Source of the DNA: JAUIAI01 sp045106815
GTDB taxonomy: Bacteria; Pseudomonadota; Gammaproteobacteria; Burkholderiales; Burkholderiaceae_E
Assembly: GCA_045106815.1 (NCBI GenBank)
Contig: JBGCFG010000056.1
Coordinates: 62,001 to 126,000, forward strand
Direction of reading: 5' to 3'
DNA length: 64,000 bases
The notes below the pieces were generated by a model that had not been told where the DNA came from, ran no database searches, and saw only the letters and a list, made by a program, of their open reading frames with translations. Shown one piece after another: positions 50,164 to 58,661 of the stretch. Both the position numbers and the translations under genes were made by a program. Numbering within the stretch: position 1 is the stretch's first letter; the number at the start of each line of letters is the position of its first letter.

Positions 50164-51096
50164 ATGATGGCGCCTCCGGTCAGACTGGCGCCTGCATTCG
50201 ACAATCCTGACCAGGTTTTGGATCTGATTCACAAAGGGGCGCCTTACAAGACCCTGGCCGCCGCTCACAAAGACCCGAACGAGGGTTTGACCCGCCCCTG
50301 GTTCCGCAATTTCTGGGCGCTCGGTGGCAAACCGATTTTCGACGGCGCCGAGGACTTGTTCTTAAACCAGCAATTCATTGATGCTGCGAAGCAATCTTTC
50401 CAGGCTGAAATCATTCGCCCAGTAGCGATGATGACCAACCTGAATCTGCCGGGGCCAGCGTTGCCACAGCATCTTGACCTGCCGTTCTTTCGCGGCATGA
50501 CTAACCGTGAAGTGCCGTCGTGGATGCTGGCGCCGATGGGCTACTCCGGACTATTCCATGAATGGGCCATCCCTGTCGCCTCCGCGATCACCTGGTTCTA
50601 TGATGGCAAAGGCGGCGAGTTCGAGTATTGGCCAAGCGGCCCCGACGCACCGTCTGAAACGGAACGGCCGCCTTATTCGAACACTTGCGTGTTGGCAGAC
50701 AATGAATATATGTATCACCGGGTCGGTGCCGTTGGTTTGCCACATGAGTTCTGGAGCGACGCATCAGTTCCTTACGAGGCAACACTGTCACTTGGTAAGC
50801 ACTGGGAATTACATGGCAAGGACGATCACCTGTTAGCCACGCTGCCTTATGACAAAGTTCGATTGTCGGTTTTATGGAAAGCCTATTGCTTCAAATCTCA
50901 GGCGATGGCTGATGCCTACGATGACCATTCAGACGACTTGACTGCAGACCGAGTGGTCGAGCTTTTTTGCCTTGACTTGCGCCAGCGAAAAATTGAATTC
51001 GACCCACCGACGGATCTAGCCACCGATCTGGCATGGAAGCAAACACTATTGGCCGCATATACGCCAGCGCCAGTGCAGACTCGAAATTTCAACTGA
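50164..51096 (+). CDS. Conserved-looking protein of unknown function downstream of znuA
   Basis: I do not recognise a family. From the ATG at 50164 the protein has 310 residues; a TTG at 50098 would overlap znuA and add 22. It is soluble, with no signal or membrane segment and many Trp, His and Pro. The middle (about 115-205) has WMLAPMGYSGLFHEWAIPVASAITWFYDGKGGEFEYWPSG and later YMYHRVGAVG, which could supply His/Asp ligands as in 2-oxoglutarate or cupin-type oxygenases, but this is a guess. Close spacing after znuA suggests cotranscription and perhaps zinc control. Confidence 0.6.
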   Translation: MMAPPVRLAPAFDNPDQVLDLIHKGAPYKTLAAAHKDPNEGLTRPWFRNFWALGGKPIFDGAEDLFLNQQFIDAAKQSFQAEIIRPVAMMTNLNLPGPALPQHLDLPFFRGMTNREVPSWMLAPMGYSGLFHEWAIPVASAITWFYDGKGGEFEYWPSGPDAPSETERPPYSNTCVLADNEYMYHRVGAVGLPHEFWSDASVPYEATLSLGKHWELHGKDDHLLATLPYDKVRLSVLWKAYCFKSQAMADAYDDHSDDLTADRVVELFCLDLRQRKIEFDPPTDLATDLAWKQTLLAAYTPAPVQTRNFN

Positions 51097-51131
51097 CGCT
51101 TAACCGGGATTTCGCCGACAAGCTGAACACC

Positions 51132-54100
51132 CTAGTTGAGGGCCATCGCCAGGACCTGAGCAACATGTACGGCTTCGCGCGAGGCACCATCTTGAATCTG
51201 ATGCCGGCAACTCGTTCCGTCAGCGACCACAATCGTGTCTGCGTCGGACGACTCTCTGACTTTGGGCAGCAACGATAACTCCGCCATGGCCATGGATGCT
51301 TCAAAATGCTCGGCCTCATACCCAAATGACCCTGCCATGCCACAGCAACTGGACTGAATGAGTTCAACCTGTAGCGATGGGATCAGGCGCAATACGGTTT
51401 CAATAGGCCTGACCGCATCATGCGCTTTTTGATGGCAGTGCCCATGAAGCAGTGCTCGTTCCTGGCTGATCGCCTTTAACGGTAAGTTAAGAGATCCGGC
51501 CTCGTGCTCGCCGGCCAGATACTCTTCAAATGTCATCGCCAGAGCGGCTAGTGCCTCAGCGGGTTCTCCAAGACCAAGTGCCAGGCTTTCATCGCGCAGC
51601 GTCAGGATGCATGACGGCTCAAGCCCCACCACAGGCACCCCCCGGTTGATCGGATCAGCCAATGCGATCAGCACTCGACGCACCTCCTCGTGTGCCTGAT
51701 CTACCAGGCCTGACGCCAGAAAAGTTCGGCCGCAGCAAAGTGGTGTCTCACCAACTGGCGGCTGTGCAACCGCTACCTTGCGTCCTGCTGCCGCGAACAC
51801 CTTCAGAGCTGCCTGCAGGATTTCCGGGTCATAGGCGTTATTGAATGTATCCACCCACAGGACGACGTCTGCCTCTTTGAGGTTAGCTAAATCCGCCCGC
51901 TGAGTGTCAGCCATGTGCTGCCGCCAGAAAGTCTCTTTACGCCACTTGGGGAGTGTTCTTTGCGCCGAAATTTTGAGCACGGCCTCACTGAGCTTTGCTG
52001 CGCCTGGTAAGCGGTCTCGCAAATTGAGCAGCGCTGCAAAAGGTGCCAGGCGCGGCGCATAGTGCGGCAACCAGGCAACTAATTTTTGCCGCCAACTCAA
52101 AGGAGCACTCGCCGCGCGCTGCGCTGCGACTTCGAGCTTCATGCGAGCCATGTCAACACCGGTGGGGCATTCCCGCTTGCACGCCTTGCAGCCGACACAC
52201 AGCGACAAGGCATCCTGTACGTCATCTGATGTCAGTCCGCCTTCAATCTGACCAGACACCGCGAGGCGAAGGGTGTTGGCACGCCCCCGCGTAAGGTGCT
52301 TTTCTTCACGCGTGATGCGATAGCTCGGGCACATGGCGCCAGCATCAAACTTACGGCAATGGCCGTTGTTGTTGCACATTTCAACCGCTTTGGCGAACCC
52401 TCCCGATGGATCTTCGCCAGTGCCTGCGGGCGATGCCACCTCAGTGATTGGATCAGTCTGGACATTCCATGCCGACCAGTCGAGCGCCGGTTTGATTGAC
52501 TTGGCAGCATAACCAGGTGAGAACCGGAACAGTTTTGTGTCATCCATTTTGGATGGCCGCACAATCTTGCCCGGGTTGAGCAAACCCTTGGGGTCGAACA
52601 GATCTTTGACTTCTTCAAATGTGCGAGTCAGCCGATCGCCAAATTGCCATTGAACCCATTCACTGCGCACAAGCCCATCGCCATGTTCGCCTGAATACGC
52701 GCCTTTGTAGTGGCGCACAAGCTCCGCCGCTTCTTGTGCAATCGCGCGCATCTTGCCAGCACCATCGCGACGCATATCAAGGATGGGCCGAACATGTAGC
52801 GTGCCGACAGAGGCGTGCGCATACCAGGTGCCGCGCGTACCATGCCGGGCAAACACTTGGGTTAGCTGATCCGTGTAATCAGCCAGGTGCTCAAGCGGCA
52901 CCGCGCAATCTTCGATGAAGCTAACTGGCTTACCGTCACCACGCAAAGACATCATGATGTTCAGACCTGCCTTGCGAACATCCCATAGCGCCTTTTGACG
53001 ATGCGGCTCTGGCATTGAGACAACCGAACCCGGATGACCATGATCTGCCATCAGGCTCGCGAGTTGCTCGACTTTGTCAGCCTGCGCCACAGCGTCTTCG
53101 CCAGCAAATTCCACCAGCAATATCGCTTCAGGCGTTGGCCCGGCTGCATCTACCAGCGCCGTTTCCATCACGCTGGCAAAGGCTGGATTCTGTCGCGCAA
53201 GGTCAACCATAGTGCGATCTACCAACTCAACCGCACACGGTCCCAGCGTGACAATATGCTGAGCGCTGGCCATGGCATCTCTGAAGCTCGCAAAATTCAC
53301 AACGCCCAAAGCCTTGTGCCCAGGCAATGGCGAGAGCTTTAGCTTGATTTTCTCAAATACGGCCAGCGTGCCTTCCGAGCCGACAAGCAAGTGCGCCAGA
53401 TTGACCGAACCATCTGCGGTGTAGGGTCGTTCAGAACGCGGGTTGAATACATCTAGGTTGTAGCCCGCCACACGTCGCAACACGTGCGGCCATTGCCGGG
53501 TTATTTCGTCTCGTTCGCGTTCGCCAATACTAAAAAGCGACGACACCAGCTTGCTCGCGCGTGCGGTTTTCAAGATCGTACTGTCAGCGTCACCGAACGG
53601 ACCAAAATGCTGCTCAGTGCCGTCAGCAAGCAGTGCATCAATGCCCAAAACGTTATGCACCATATTGCCGTAGGCAATTGACCGCGAACCGCAGGAATTA
53701 TTGCCCGCCATACCCCCTATAGTCGCCTGTGCACTAGTGGATACGTCAACCGGGTACCAAAGGCCATGAGGTTTAAGCAGGGCGTTTAAGTGATCAAGCA
53801 CTACACCCGGCTCCGCCCAGACGGTGCGTGCCTCGACATCCAAATCAGTGATTTTGTTCAGGTGGCGGCTGTTATCAATGATGATCGCCTCGCCAACTGT
53901 CTGACCGCATTGACTGGTGCCTCCGCCCCGAGACAGCACAGGCACTTGCATTTCGTTTGCGACATCAAGGGTGGCTTTGACATCGGTTGCATCGCGCGGC
54001 ACAACGACGCCTACTGGTTGAATCTGGTAAATGGATGCATCGGTGGCATACCGGCCTCTGGAAGCGGCATCAAACATCACATCGCCGCGCAGAATCCTGC

Positions 54101-54173
54101 GTAGTTTTTGGGCCAGGCGGCTACGGTCAAGCGCCGGCGCTTGCATCACCTTCGAGTTGGCGGGCGCGTTCAT
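51132..54173 (-). CDS. FAD-linked oxidase / Fe-S cluster fusion protein, YdiJ / D-2-hydroxyacid dehydrogenase type
   Basis: The 1013-residue protein joins an FAD-binding_4 domain (about 50-280, with SRGGGTSQCGQTVG and GNNSCGSRSIAYG), an FAD-oxidase C domain (about 290-545, with GEHGDGLVRSEW), a two-cluster 4Fe-4S domain (CNNNGHCRK...CPSYRITREEKHLTRGRAN and CVGCKACKRECPTGVD) and two CCG domains (PLCCGRTF; SSCCGMAGSFGYE). This is the layout of YdiJ-like D-lactate/D-2-hydroxyglutarate dehydrogenases that feed electrons to the membrane. It overlaps the GntR gene by four bases, so it is its partner. Confidence 0.9.
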   Translation of the reverse strand: MNAPANSKVMQAPALDRSRLAQKLRRILRGDVMFDAASRGRYATDASIYQIQPVGVVVPRDATDVKATLDVANEMQVPVLSRGGGTSQCGQTVGEAIIIDNSRHLNKITDLDVEARTVWAEPGVVLDHLNALLKPHGLWYPVDVSTSAQATIGGMAGNNSCGSRSIAYGNMVHNVLGIDALLADGTEQHFGPFGDADSTILKTARASKLVSSLFSIGERERDEITRQWPHVLRRVAGYNLDVFNPRSERPYTADGSVNLAHLLVGSEGTLAVFEKIKLKLSPLPGHKALGVVNFASFRDAMASAQHIVTLGPCAVELVDRTMVDLARQNPAFASVMETALVDAAGPTPEAILLVEFAGEDAVAQADKVEQLASLMADHGHPGSVVSMPEPHRQKALWDVRKAGLNIMMSLRGDGKPVSFIEDCAVPLEHLADYTDQLTQVFARHGTRGTWYAHASVGTLHVRPILDMRRDGAGKMRAIAQEAAELVRHYKGAYSGEHGDGLVRSEWVQWQFGDRLTRTFEEVKDLFDPKGLLNPGKIVRPSKMDDTKLFRFSPGYAAKSIKPALDWSAWNVQTDPITEVASPAGTGEDPSGGFAKAVEMCNNNGHCRKFDAGAMCPSYRITREEKHLTRGRANTLRLAVSGQIEGGLTSDDVQDALSLCVGCKACKRECPTGVDMARMKLEVAAQRAASAPLSWRQKLVAWLPHYAPRLAPFAALLNLRDRLPGAAKLSEAVLKISAQRTLPKWRKETFWRQHMADTQRADLANLKEADVVLWVDTFNNAYDPEILQAALKVFAAAGRKVAVAQPPVGETPLCCGRTFLASGLVDQAHEEVRRVLIALADPINRGVPVVGLEPSCILTLRDESLALGLGEPAEALAALAMTFEEYLAGEHEAGSLNLPLKAISQERALLHGHCHQKAHDAVRPIETVLRLIPSLQVELIQSSCCGMAGSFGYEAEHFEASMAMAELSLLPKVRESSDADTIVVADGTSCRHQIQDGASREAVHVAQVLAMALN

Positions 54174-54907
54174 CGTTTGATCTCCTTGAGAAGGTGCTCA
54201 CCCGTCGAGGTCAGCGCGGCCAGCACAGTGTCACGCTTATGAATCAGGTGTGTTTCCAGAACTGAACGCAACGTGCTGGCATCACGGGCTGCCAATGCTT
54301 CAATCATCTGAGAGTGTTCTGCGACCGCCGCATCCCACTTAGCCTGATTGAAATTAGAACGAAATCGTAAGTGCTGAATGCGGATATTGATTGCGTCATA
54401 GGTTTCAGCGAGCGCCAGGTTGCCGGCCGCCCGGTTAATCGCCTCGTGAATGTCGCGATTAAGCCGATAGTAAGCGGGCAGATCGCGACGCGCATGTGCA
54501 GCAAGCATCTCGTAGTGCAGCGCACGCACTTCGTCAATCTGCTCATCACTTGCGCGACTGGCAGCCAGTTCGCCCGACAGACCTTCCAACCCGATCATCA
54601 CTTCGAACAGGTCGCGAATATCCTGGGCTGATAGCTCGACGACACTCGCACCACGATTCGGATGCAGTGCAACAAGCCGCTCAGCGGCCAATACGCGGAA
54701 AGCTTCACGCAACGGCGTCCGCGAAACTCGCAGGCTTTCGCAGAGCACCCGTTCATTTAGACGAGCGCCAGCCGCCAAATCACCCGTCAGGATCATTTCA
54801 CGTAACTGCGCCGCCACATCGGCATGCTTAAGCCCATCGCGAGCCGGCGAGAGGCTAGCCGATGAGACTTCAGCCATGTCTACTGTTTCGTTCATGAGAT
54901 CAATCAA
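54170..54907 (-). CDS. GntR-family regulator, FadR/FCD type
   Basis: The 245-residue protein has an N-terminal GntR winged helix (QLREMILTGDLAAGARLNERVLCESLRVSRTPLREAFRVLAAERLVAL, about 33-83) and an FCD effector domain (about 95-235) with metal-ligand His/Asp residues (RDIHEAINRAAGN, VAEHSQMIEAL). It heads an operon with the FAD/Fe-S oxidase and is divergent from the aminotransferase-CoA-transferase operon. Two TTTTGTATACAAAA sites lie in the gap. It probably represses both sides and responds to a small acid such as a hydroxy or oxo acid. Confidence 0.93.
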   Translation of the reverse strand: MIDLMNETVDMAEVSSASLSPARDGLKHADVAAQLREMILTGDLAAGARLNERVLCESLRVSRTPLREAFRVLAAERLVALHPNRGASVVELSAQDIRDLFEVMIGLEGLSGELAASRASDEQIDEVRALHYEMLAAHARRDLPAYYRLNRDIHEAINRAAGNLALAETYDAINIRIQHLRFRSNFNQAKWDAAVAEHSQMIEALAARDASTLRSVLETHLIHKRDTVLAALTSTGEHLLKEIKR

Positions 54908-54945
54908 CGCTATTGGCTATAGGCAACGATTCAAAATCGGATCTC

Positions 54946-54959
54946 TTTTGTATACAAAA
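54946..54959. promoter_or_regulatory. GntR operator candidate 1
   Basis: TTTTGTATACAAAA is a perfect 14-bp palindrome 39 bases from the GntR start. Palindromes with a GTATAC core are typical of GntR/FCD regulators. Confidence 0.8.
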
Positions 54960-55030
54960 ATGTGCCCGGCTGCCACCAAAGCCCCATTTCCCCCTAGTTT
55001 ATGAAGAGTGCAGCTACAGAAGCGCTATAT

Positions 55031-55044
55031 TTTTGTATACAAAA
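55031..55044. promoter_or_regulatory. GntR operator candidate 2
   Basis: This is an identical TTTTGTATACAAAA palindrome, 17 bases before the aminotransferase start. Centre-to-centre distance to site 1 is 85 bases, close to eight helical turns. Confidence 0.8.
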
Positions 55045-55060
55045 TCATTAGGAGCACGGC

Positions 55061-56257
55061 ATGCAGTTACCCAGTGGCATCAACCTCAATGAACACGCCA
55101 GCGGTCGCCATTTTCTGCAGATACCAGGCCCGAGCCCCGTGCCAGATAGGGTTCTCAGGGCGATAGACAACGCAACGATTGACCATCGTGGCCCCGCGTT
55201 TGCGGGACTGGGCAAGCGCGTGATTGAGGGCATGCAGGCCATCATGCAAACCCGTCAGCCGGTGATTATCTATCCGGGTTCTGGCACGGGCGCATGGGAA
55301 GCCGCGCTGGTAAACACCCTAAGCGCTGGCGATGCCGTTTTGACGTACGAGACTGGACACTTCGCGGCGCTCTGGCACAAATTGGCCAGCCGCCTGGGGT
55401 TGGAGAGCACGGTGCTCGATTCGGACTGGCGTCACGGGGTCGATGCCTCACGCATTGAACAAGCCCTGCGCGAAGACACGCAACACCGCTTCAAAGCAGT
55501 CTGCGTGGTGCACAACGAAACCTCAACCGGCGTGACATCAGATATTAACGCCGTGCGCAAGGCGATCGACGCCGCAGGTCACCCTGCCCTGTTGATGGTC
55601 GACACGATTTCAGGCCTGGCCTCGGCTGACTACCGTCATGATGAGTGGGGAGTGGATGTGACCATCTCAGGCTCCCAAAAAGGACTCATGATGCCGCCCG
55701 GGCTGTCCTTTAACGCGGTCAGCGAGAAGGCGCTTGCAGCCAGCCAGCAGGCAAACCTGCCACGCGCCTATTGGGCATGGGATGAAATCATTCAGGCCAA
55801 CAAGGGCGGATACTGGCCGACGACCCCAGCAACCAATTTGCTCTACGGCCTTGCAGAGGCCATTGACCTATTGCAATCGGAAGGATTAACCCAGGTATTT
55901 GCGCGCCACAAGCGTCACGCGATGGCCACGCACACGGCCGTAAAAGCTTGGGGCCTGGAACTGTTGTGCCAGGATGAGGCCCGCCTCAGCCCGGTCCTCA
56001 CAGCTGTGATGGTGCCCGAGGGCCATAGTGCGAACGACTTACGCGCGAAAATTCTCGAGCACTTCAATATGTCACTTGGCACGGGTCTGGGCCGCTTACA
56101 AGACAAGGTCTTTCGGATCGGTCACCTTGGCGACTTCAATGATCTCACCCTGATGGGCACACTCTCTGGCGTTGAGATGGGATTGAAACTTGCCGGCGTT
56201 CCCCACCAGCCAGGGGGTGCTCAGGCCGCAATGACCATCCTTTGCGAGACACGCTAA
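55061..56257 (+). CDS. Serine-glyoxylate / alanine-glyoxylate-type aminotransferase
   Basis: The 398-residue class V PLP aminotransferase is similar in pattern to serine-glyoxylate aminotransferase: GRHFLQIPGPSPVPDRVL at the N-terminus, the GSGTGAWEAAL loop, VHNETSTGVTSDI, D181 in LLMVDTISGLAS and the PLP Lys207 in ISGSQKGLMMPPG. Family members transfer amino groups from serine, alanine or aspartate to glyoxylate; the donor is not clear. The start ATG follows AGGAG. Its stop overlaps the CoA-transferase start (TAATG). Confidence 0.9.
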   Translation: MQLPSGINLNEHASGRHFLQIPGPSPVPDRVLRAIDNATIDHRGPAFAGLGKRVIEGMQAIMQTRQPVIIYPGSGTGAWEAALVNTLSAGDAVLTYETGHFAALWHKLASRLGLESTVLDSDWRHGVDASRIEQALREDTQHRFKAVCVVHNETSTGVTSDINAVRKAIDAAGHPALLMVDTISGLASADYRHDEWGVDVTISGSQKGLMMPPGLSFNAVSEKALAASQQANLPRAYWAWDEIIQANKGGYWPTTPATNLLYGLAEAIDLLQSEGLTQVFARHKRHAMATHTAVKAWGLELLCQDEARLSPVLTAVMVPEGHSANDLRAKILEHFNMSLGTGLGRLQDKVFRIGHLGDFNDLTLMGTLSGVEMGLKLAGVPHQPGGAQAAMTILCETR

Positions 56258-57471
56258 TGAGTAAGCCAAGTAAGCCGCTCGCTGGGTTCAAGGTCCTTGA
56301 AATGGCGCAGATCATGGCGGGTCCAGTAGCCGGCCAGATGCTCGCGGATTTAGGCGCCGAAGTCATTAAGGTTGAAAAAATGCCCGGCGGCGACGACACC
56401 CGCAGCTACGCAGAACCGCGCATCAACGGCGTCTCCGCACCGTTTCTGATGCTCAATCGCGGCAAACGTGGGCTGGCTCTCAACCTGAAGCATCCTCGCG
56501 GGCGAGAGGTCTTGTTTGAACTCGTGCGCAAGAGCGATGCGCTCATCGAAAACTTTCGAAAAGGCACACTTGAGAAATTCAGTGCTGGTTACGAAGATCT
56601 GCGCAAAATCAACCCACGGCTGATCTACTGCGCAATCTCTGGGTATGGGCGCACCGGCCCCTATGCCGACAAAGGCGGGTTCGATTTAATTGCTCAGGGG
56701 TTTAGTGGACTCATGAGTATTACCGGTGAGCCAGGCAGACCACCTGTGAAACCGGGCACGCCAGTTGCAGACATCAATGCCGGCATTTTGGCCGTCAACG
56801 GCATCATGGCCGCGCATATTCACTGCCTCAAAACGGGCGAAGGACAGTTGGTTGAAACGTCTTTGATGGAAGCGGCCATGCATCAGACACATTGGCACGC
56901 GGGCATCTACTTCGCAACAGGTCAGTCACCAGAGCCCACTGGCTCGGCCCATGTCCTAACCGCACCCTATCAGGCGTTCCGTACCGCCGACGGGCATATC
57001 AATATCGGCGGGGCCAATGCGACGAACTGGCAGCGTGTCTGCCATGAATTGGGCCATCCCGAATGGGCAAGTGATCAACGCTTTAAAGAAAATGCTGACC
57101 GAATGGCCAACCGCGAAGCCTTGGTACAAGCAATGGAATCGGTGCTGGAAACTAATGGCACCGAATATTGGGTGGCGCGATTTGATGCGGCTGGCGTGCC
57201 TGCTGGCCCGGTTCATCAAATTGGCCAGGCCGTACAACATCCGCAAGCGCTTGCGCGCGAAATGGTGGTTCAAACCAAACATCCCGACGCCGGCGAAGTG
57301 CGCAGTATTGGAAATCCCGTCAAACTATCAGCCAGCCCGGGTTCTTCTGATCGCCCTGCTCCCCGCTTCGGTGAGCACACGCGCGATGTTTTGGAGGAAT
57401 TTGGATTCGCCGCCGCTGACATTGATGAACTGATTTCTGCGGGCGTCGTGCATCAGGGAGAGACCGCTTGA
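56257..57471 (+). CDS. CaiB/BaiF (class III) CoA transferase
   Basis: From the ATG at 56257 the protein has 404 residues; an ATG at 56242 lies inside the previous gene. Class III CoA transferases move CoA between carboxylic acids through a covalent aspartyl intermediate. The catalytic Asp is D172 in TPVADINAGILAVNG. Other motifs are VLEMAQIMAGPVAGQMLADLGAEVIKVE and NRGKRGLALNLKHPRG. Substrates could be oxalate/formate, succinate/malate or a similar pair. It is the middle gene of a GntR-linked operon. Confidence 0.92.
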   Translation: MSKPSKPLAGFKVLEMAQIMAGPVAGQMLADLGAEVIKVEKMPGGDDTRSYAEPRINGVSAPFLMLNRGKRGLALNLKHPRGREVLFELVRKSDALIENFRKGTLEKFSAGYEDLRKINPRLIYCAISGYGRTGPYADKGGFDLIAQGFSGLMSITGEPGRPPVKPGTPVADINAGILAVNGIMAAHIHCLKTGEGQLVETSLMEAAMHQTHWHAGIYFATGQSPEPTGSAHVLTAPYQAFRTADGHINIGGANATNWQRVCHELGHPEWASDQRFKENADRMANREALVQAMESVLETNGTEYWVARFDAAGVPAGPVHQIGQAVQHPQALAREMVVQTKHPDAGEVRSIGNPVKLSASPGSSDRPAPRFGEHTRDVLEEFGFAAADIDELISAGVVHQGETA

Positions 57472-58634
57472 CCGCACTTGCCAACCGAACCAATCATATC
57501 GACCCCTTCCATGTAATGGAGCTGACAAAGTACGCGGGAAAACTTCAATCAGAAGGCAGGTCGATCATTCATCTGAGTATTGGTGAGCCAGACTTTACTG
57601 CGCCCGCTCCAGTCGTCAAAGCTTTGCATGCGGCAGCAGATGCCGGCCGAACGCAATACACCGATGCGGCAGGCCTTGCGCCACTGCGAGAAGCCATCGC
57701 GCGTGACTATCACGATCACTGGGGGGTAGATGTCGACCCGGATCGCATTCTCGTCACAGCCGGTGCTTCTGCGGCGCTTACTCTGGCCTGCGCGGCCCTG
57801 GTAAACCCAGGCGACGGTGTCCTGGTGGCAGACCCCGGCTACCCGTGTAACCGTCACTTTGTGGCCGCGTTCGATGGTGTTGCCCAACTCGTCGAGACAA
57901 CGGCGGCGTCTCGCTTTCAGCTGACCCGGGAAAACCTTCAGGCCAACTGGCAGACAAACACGCGCGGCGCTCTGATTTCATCGCCAGCCAATCCAACCGG
58001 CACCTCGATTCCGACGGCTGAGATGGGCCAGATTCTCAGCGCTATCAGAGAGCGAGAAGGCTTTGCGATTGTTGATGAGATTTATCTCGGCTTGAGCTAC
58101 CAGGATGAGGTAGCCACAGCGCTTACGCACGGCAATGACATGGTCATCACCAACAGCTTCAGCAAGTATTTCAACATGACTGGCTGGCGACTTGGCTGGC
58201 TGGTTGTACCTGAGGAGTGGCGCGCTACGTTTGAAAAGCTCGCTCAAAACCTATTAATCTGTGCCAGCGCCTTGTCGCAGCAAGCCGCGTTGGCTTGCTT
58301 TGATCCCGAGAGTCGCGCCACCTATGAAGAACGCAAAGCGCAGTTCAAGGCTCGTCGCGATTTTCTCGTGCCAGCGCTTGAGGGTATAGGTCTGAAAGTG
58401 CCAGCAGCCCCTGACGGTGCGTTTTATATCTATGCTGACATCAGTGCATTTAGCGATGACAGTTCAAGCTTCGCCTACGACTTGCTCAACAACACCGGTG
58501 TTGCGCTGGTGCCCGGCAAAGACTTTGGGCAGAAAGACTCGAACAAGTTCGTTCGCATCAGCTACGCCAACTCAATGGACAACCTGCGTGAAGCGGTTGA
58601 TCGCATTGATTCGTTTGTAAACAAGCGGGCTTAG
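57468..58634 (+). CDS. Class I/II aminotransferase
   Basis: The 388-residue PLP enzyme has SIGEPDFTAPAPV, RTQYTDAAGLAPLREAIA, ITVTAG-like segments, SSPANPTGTSIPTAE, VDEIYLGLSY and the PLP Lys233 in SFSKYFNMTGWRLGW. It is of the aspartate/alanine/valine-pyruvate aminotransferase type. The start is TTG at 57468, overlapping the CoA-transferase stop (TTGA). With the glyoxylate aminotransferase upstream it suggests transamination around glyoxylate or another 2-oxo acid. Confidence 0.9.
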   Translation: MTALANRTNHIDPFHVMELTKYAGKLQSEGRSIIHLSIGEPDFTAPAPVVKALHAAADAGRTQYTDAAGLAPLREAIARDYHDHWGVDVDPDRILVTAGASAALTLACAALVNPGDGVLVADPGYPCNRHFVAAFDGVAQLVETTAASRFQLTRENLQANWQTNTRGALISSPANPTGTSIPTAEMGQILSAIREREGFAIVDEIYLGLSYQDEVATALTHGNDMVITNSFSKYFNMTGWRLGWLVVPEEWRATFEKLAQNLLICASALSQQAALACFDPESRATYEERKAQFKARRDFLVPALEGIGLKVPAAPDGAFYIYADISAFSDDSSSFAYDLLNNTGVALVPGKDFGQKDSNKFVRISYANSMDNLREAVDRIDSFVNKRA

Positions 58635-58661
58635 CCAGCCAATACATGTCGCAACTCGGCT

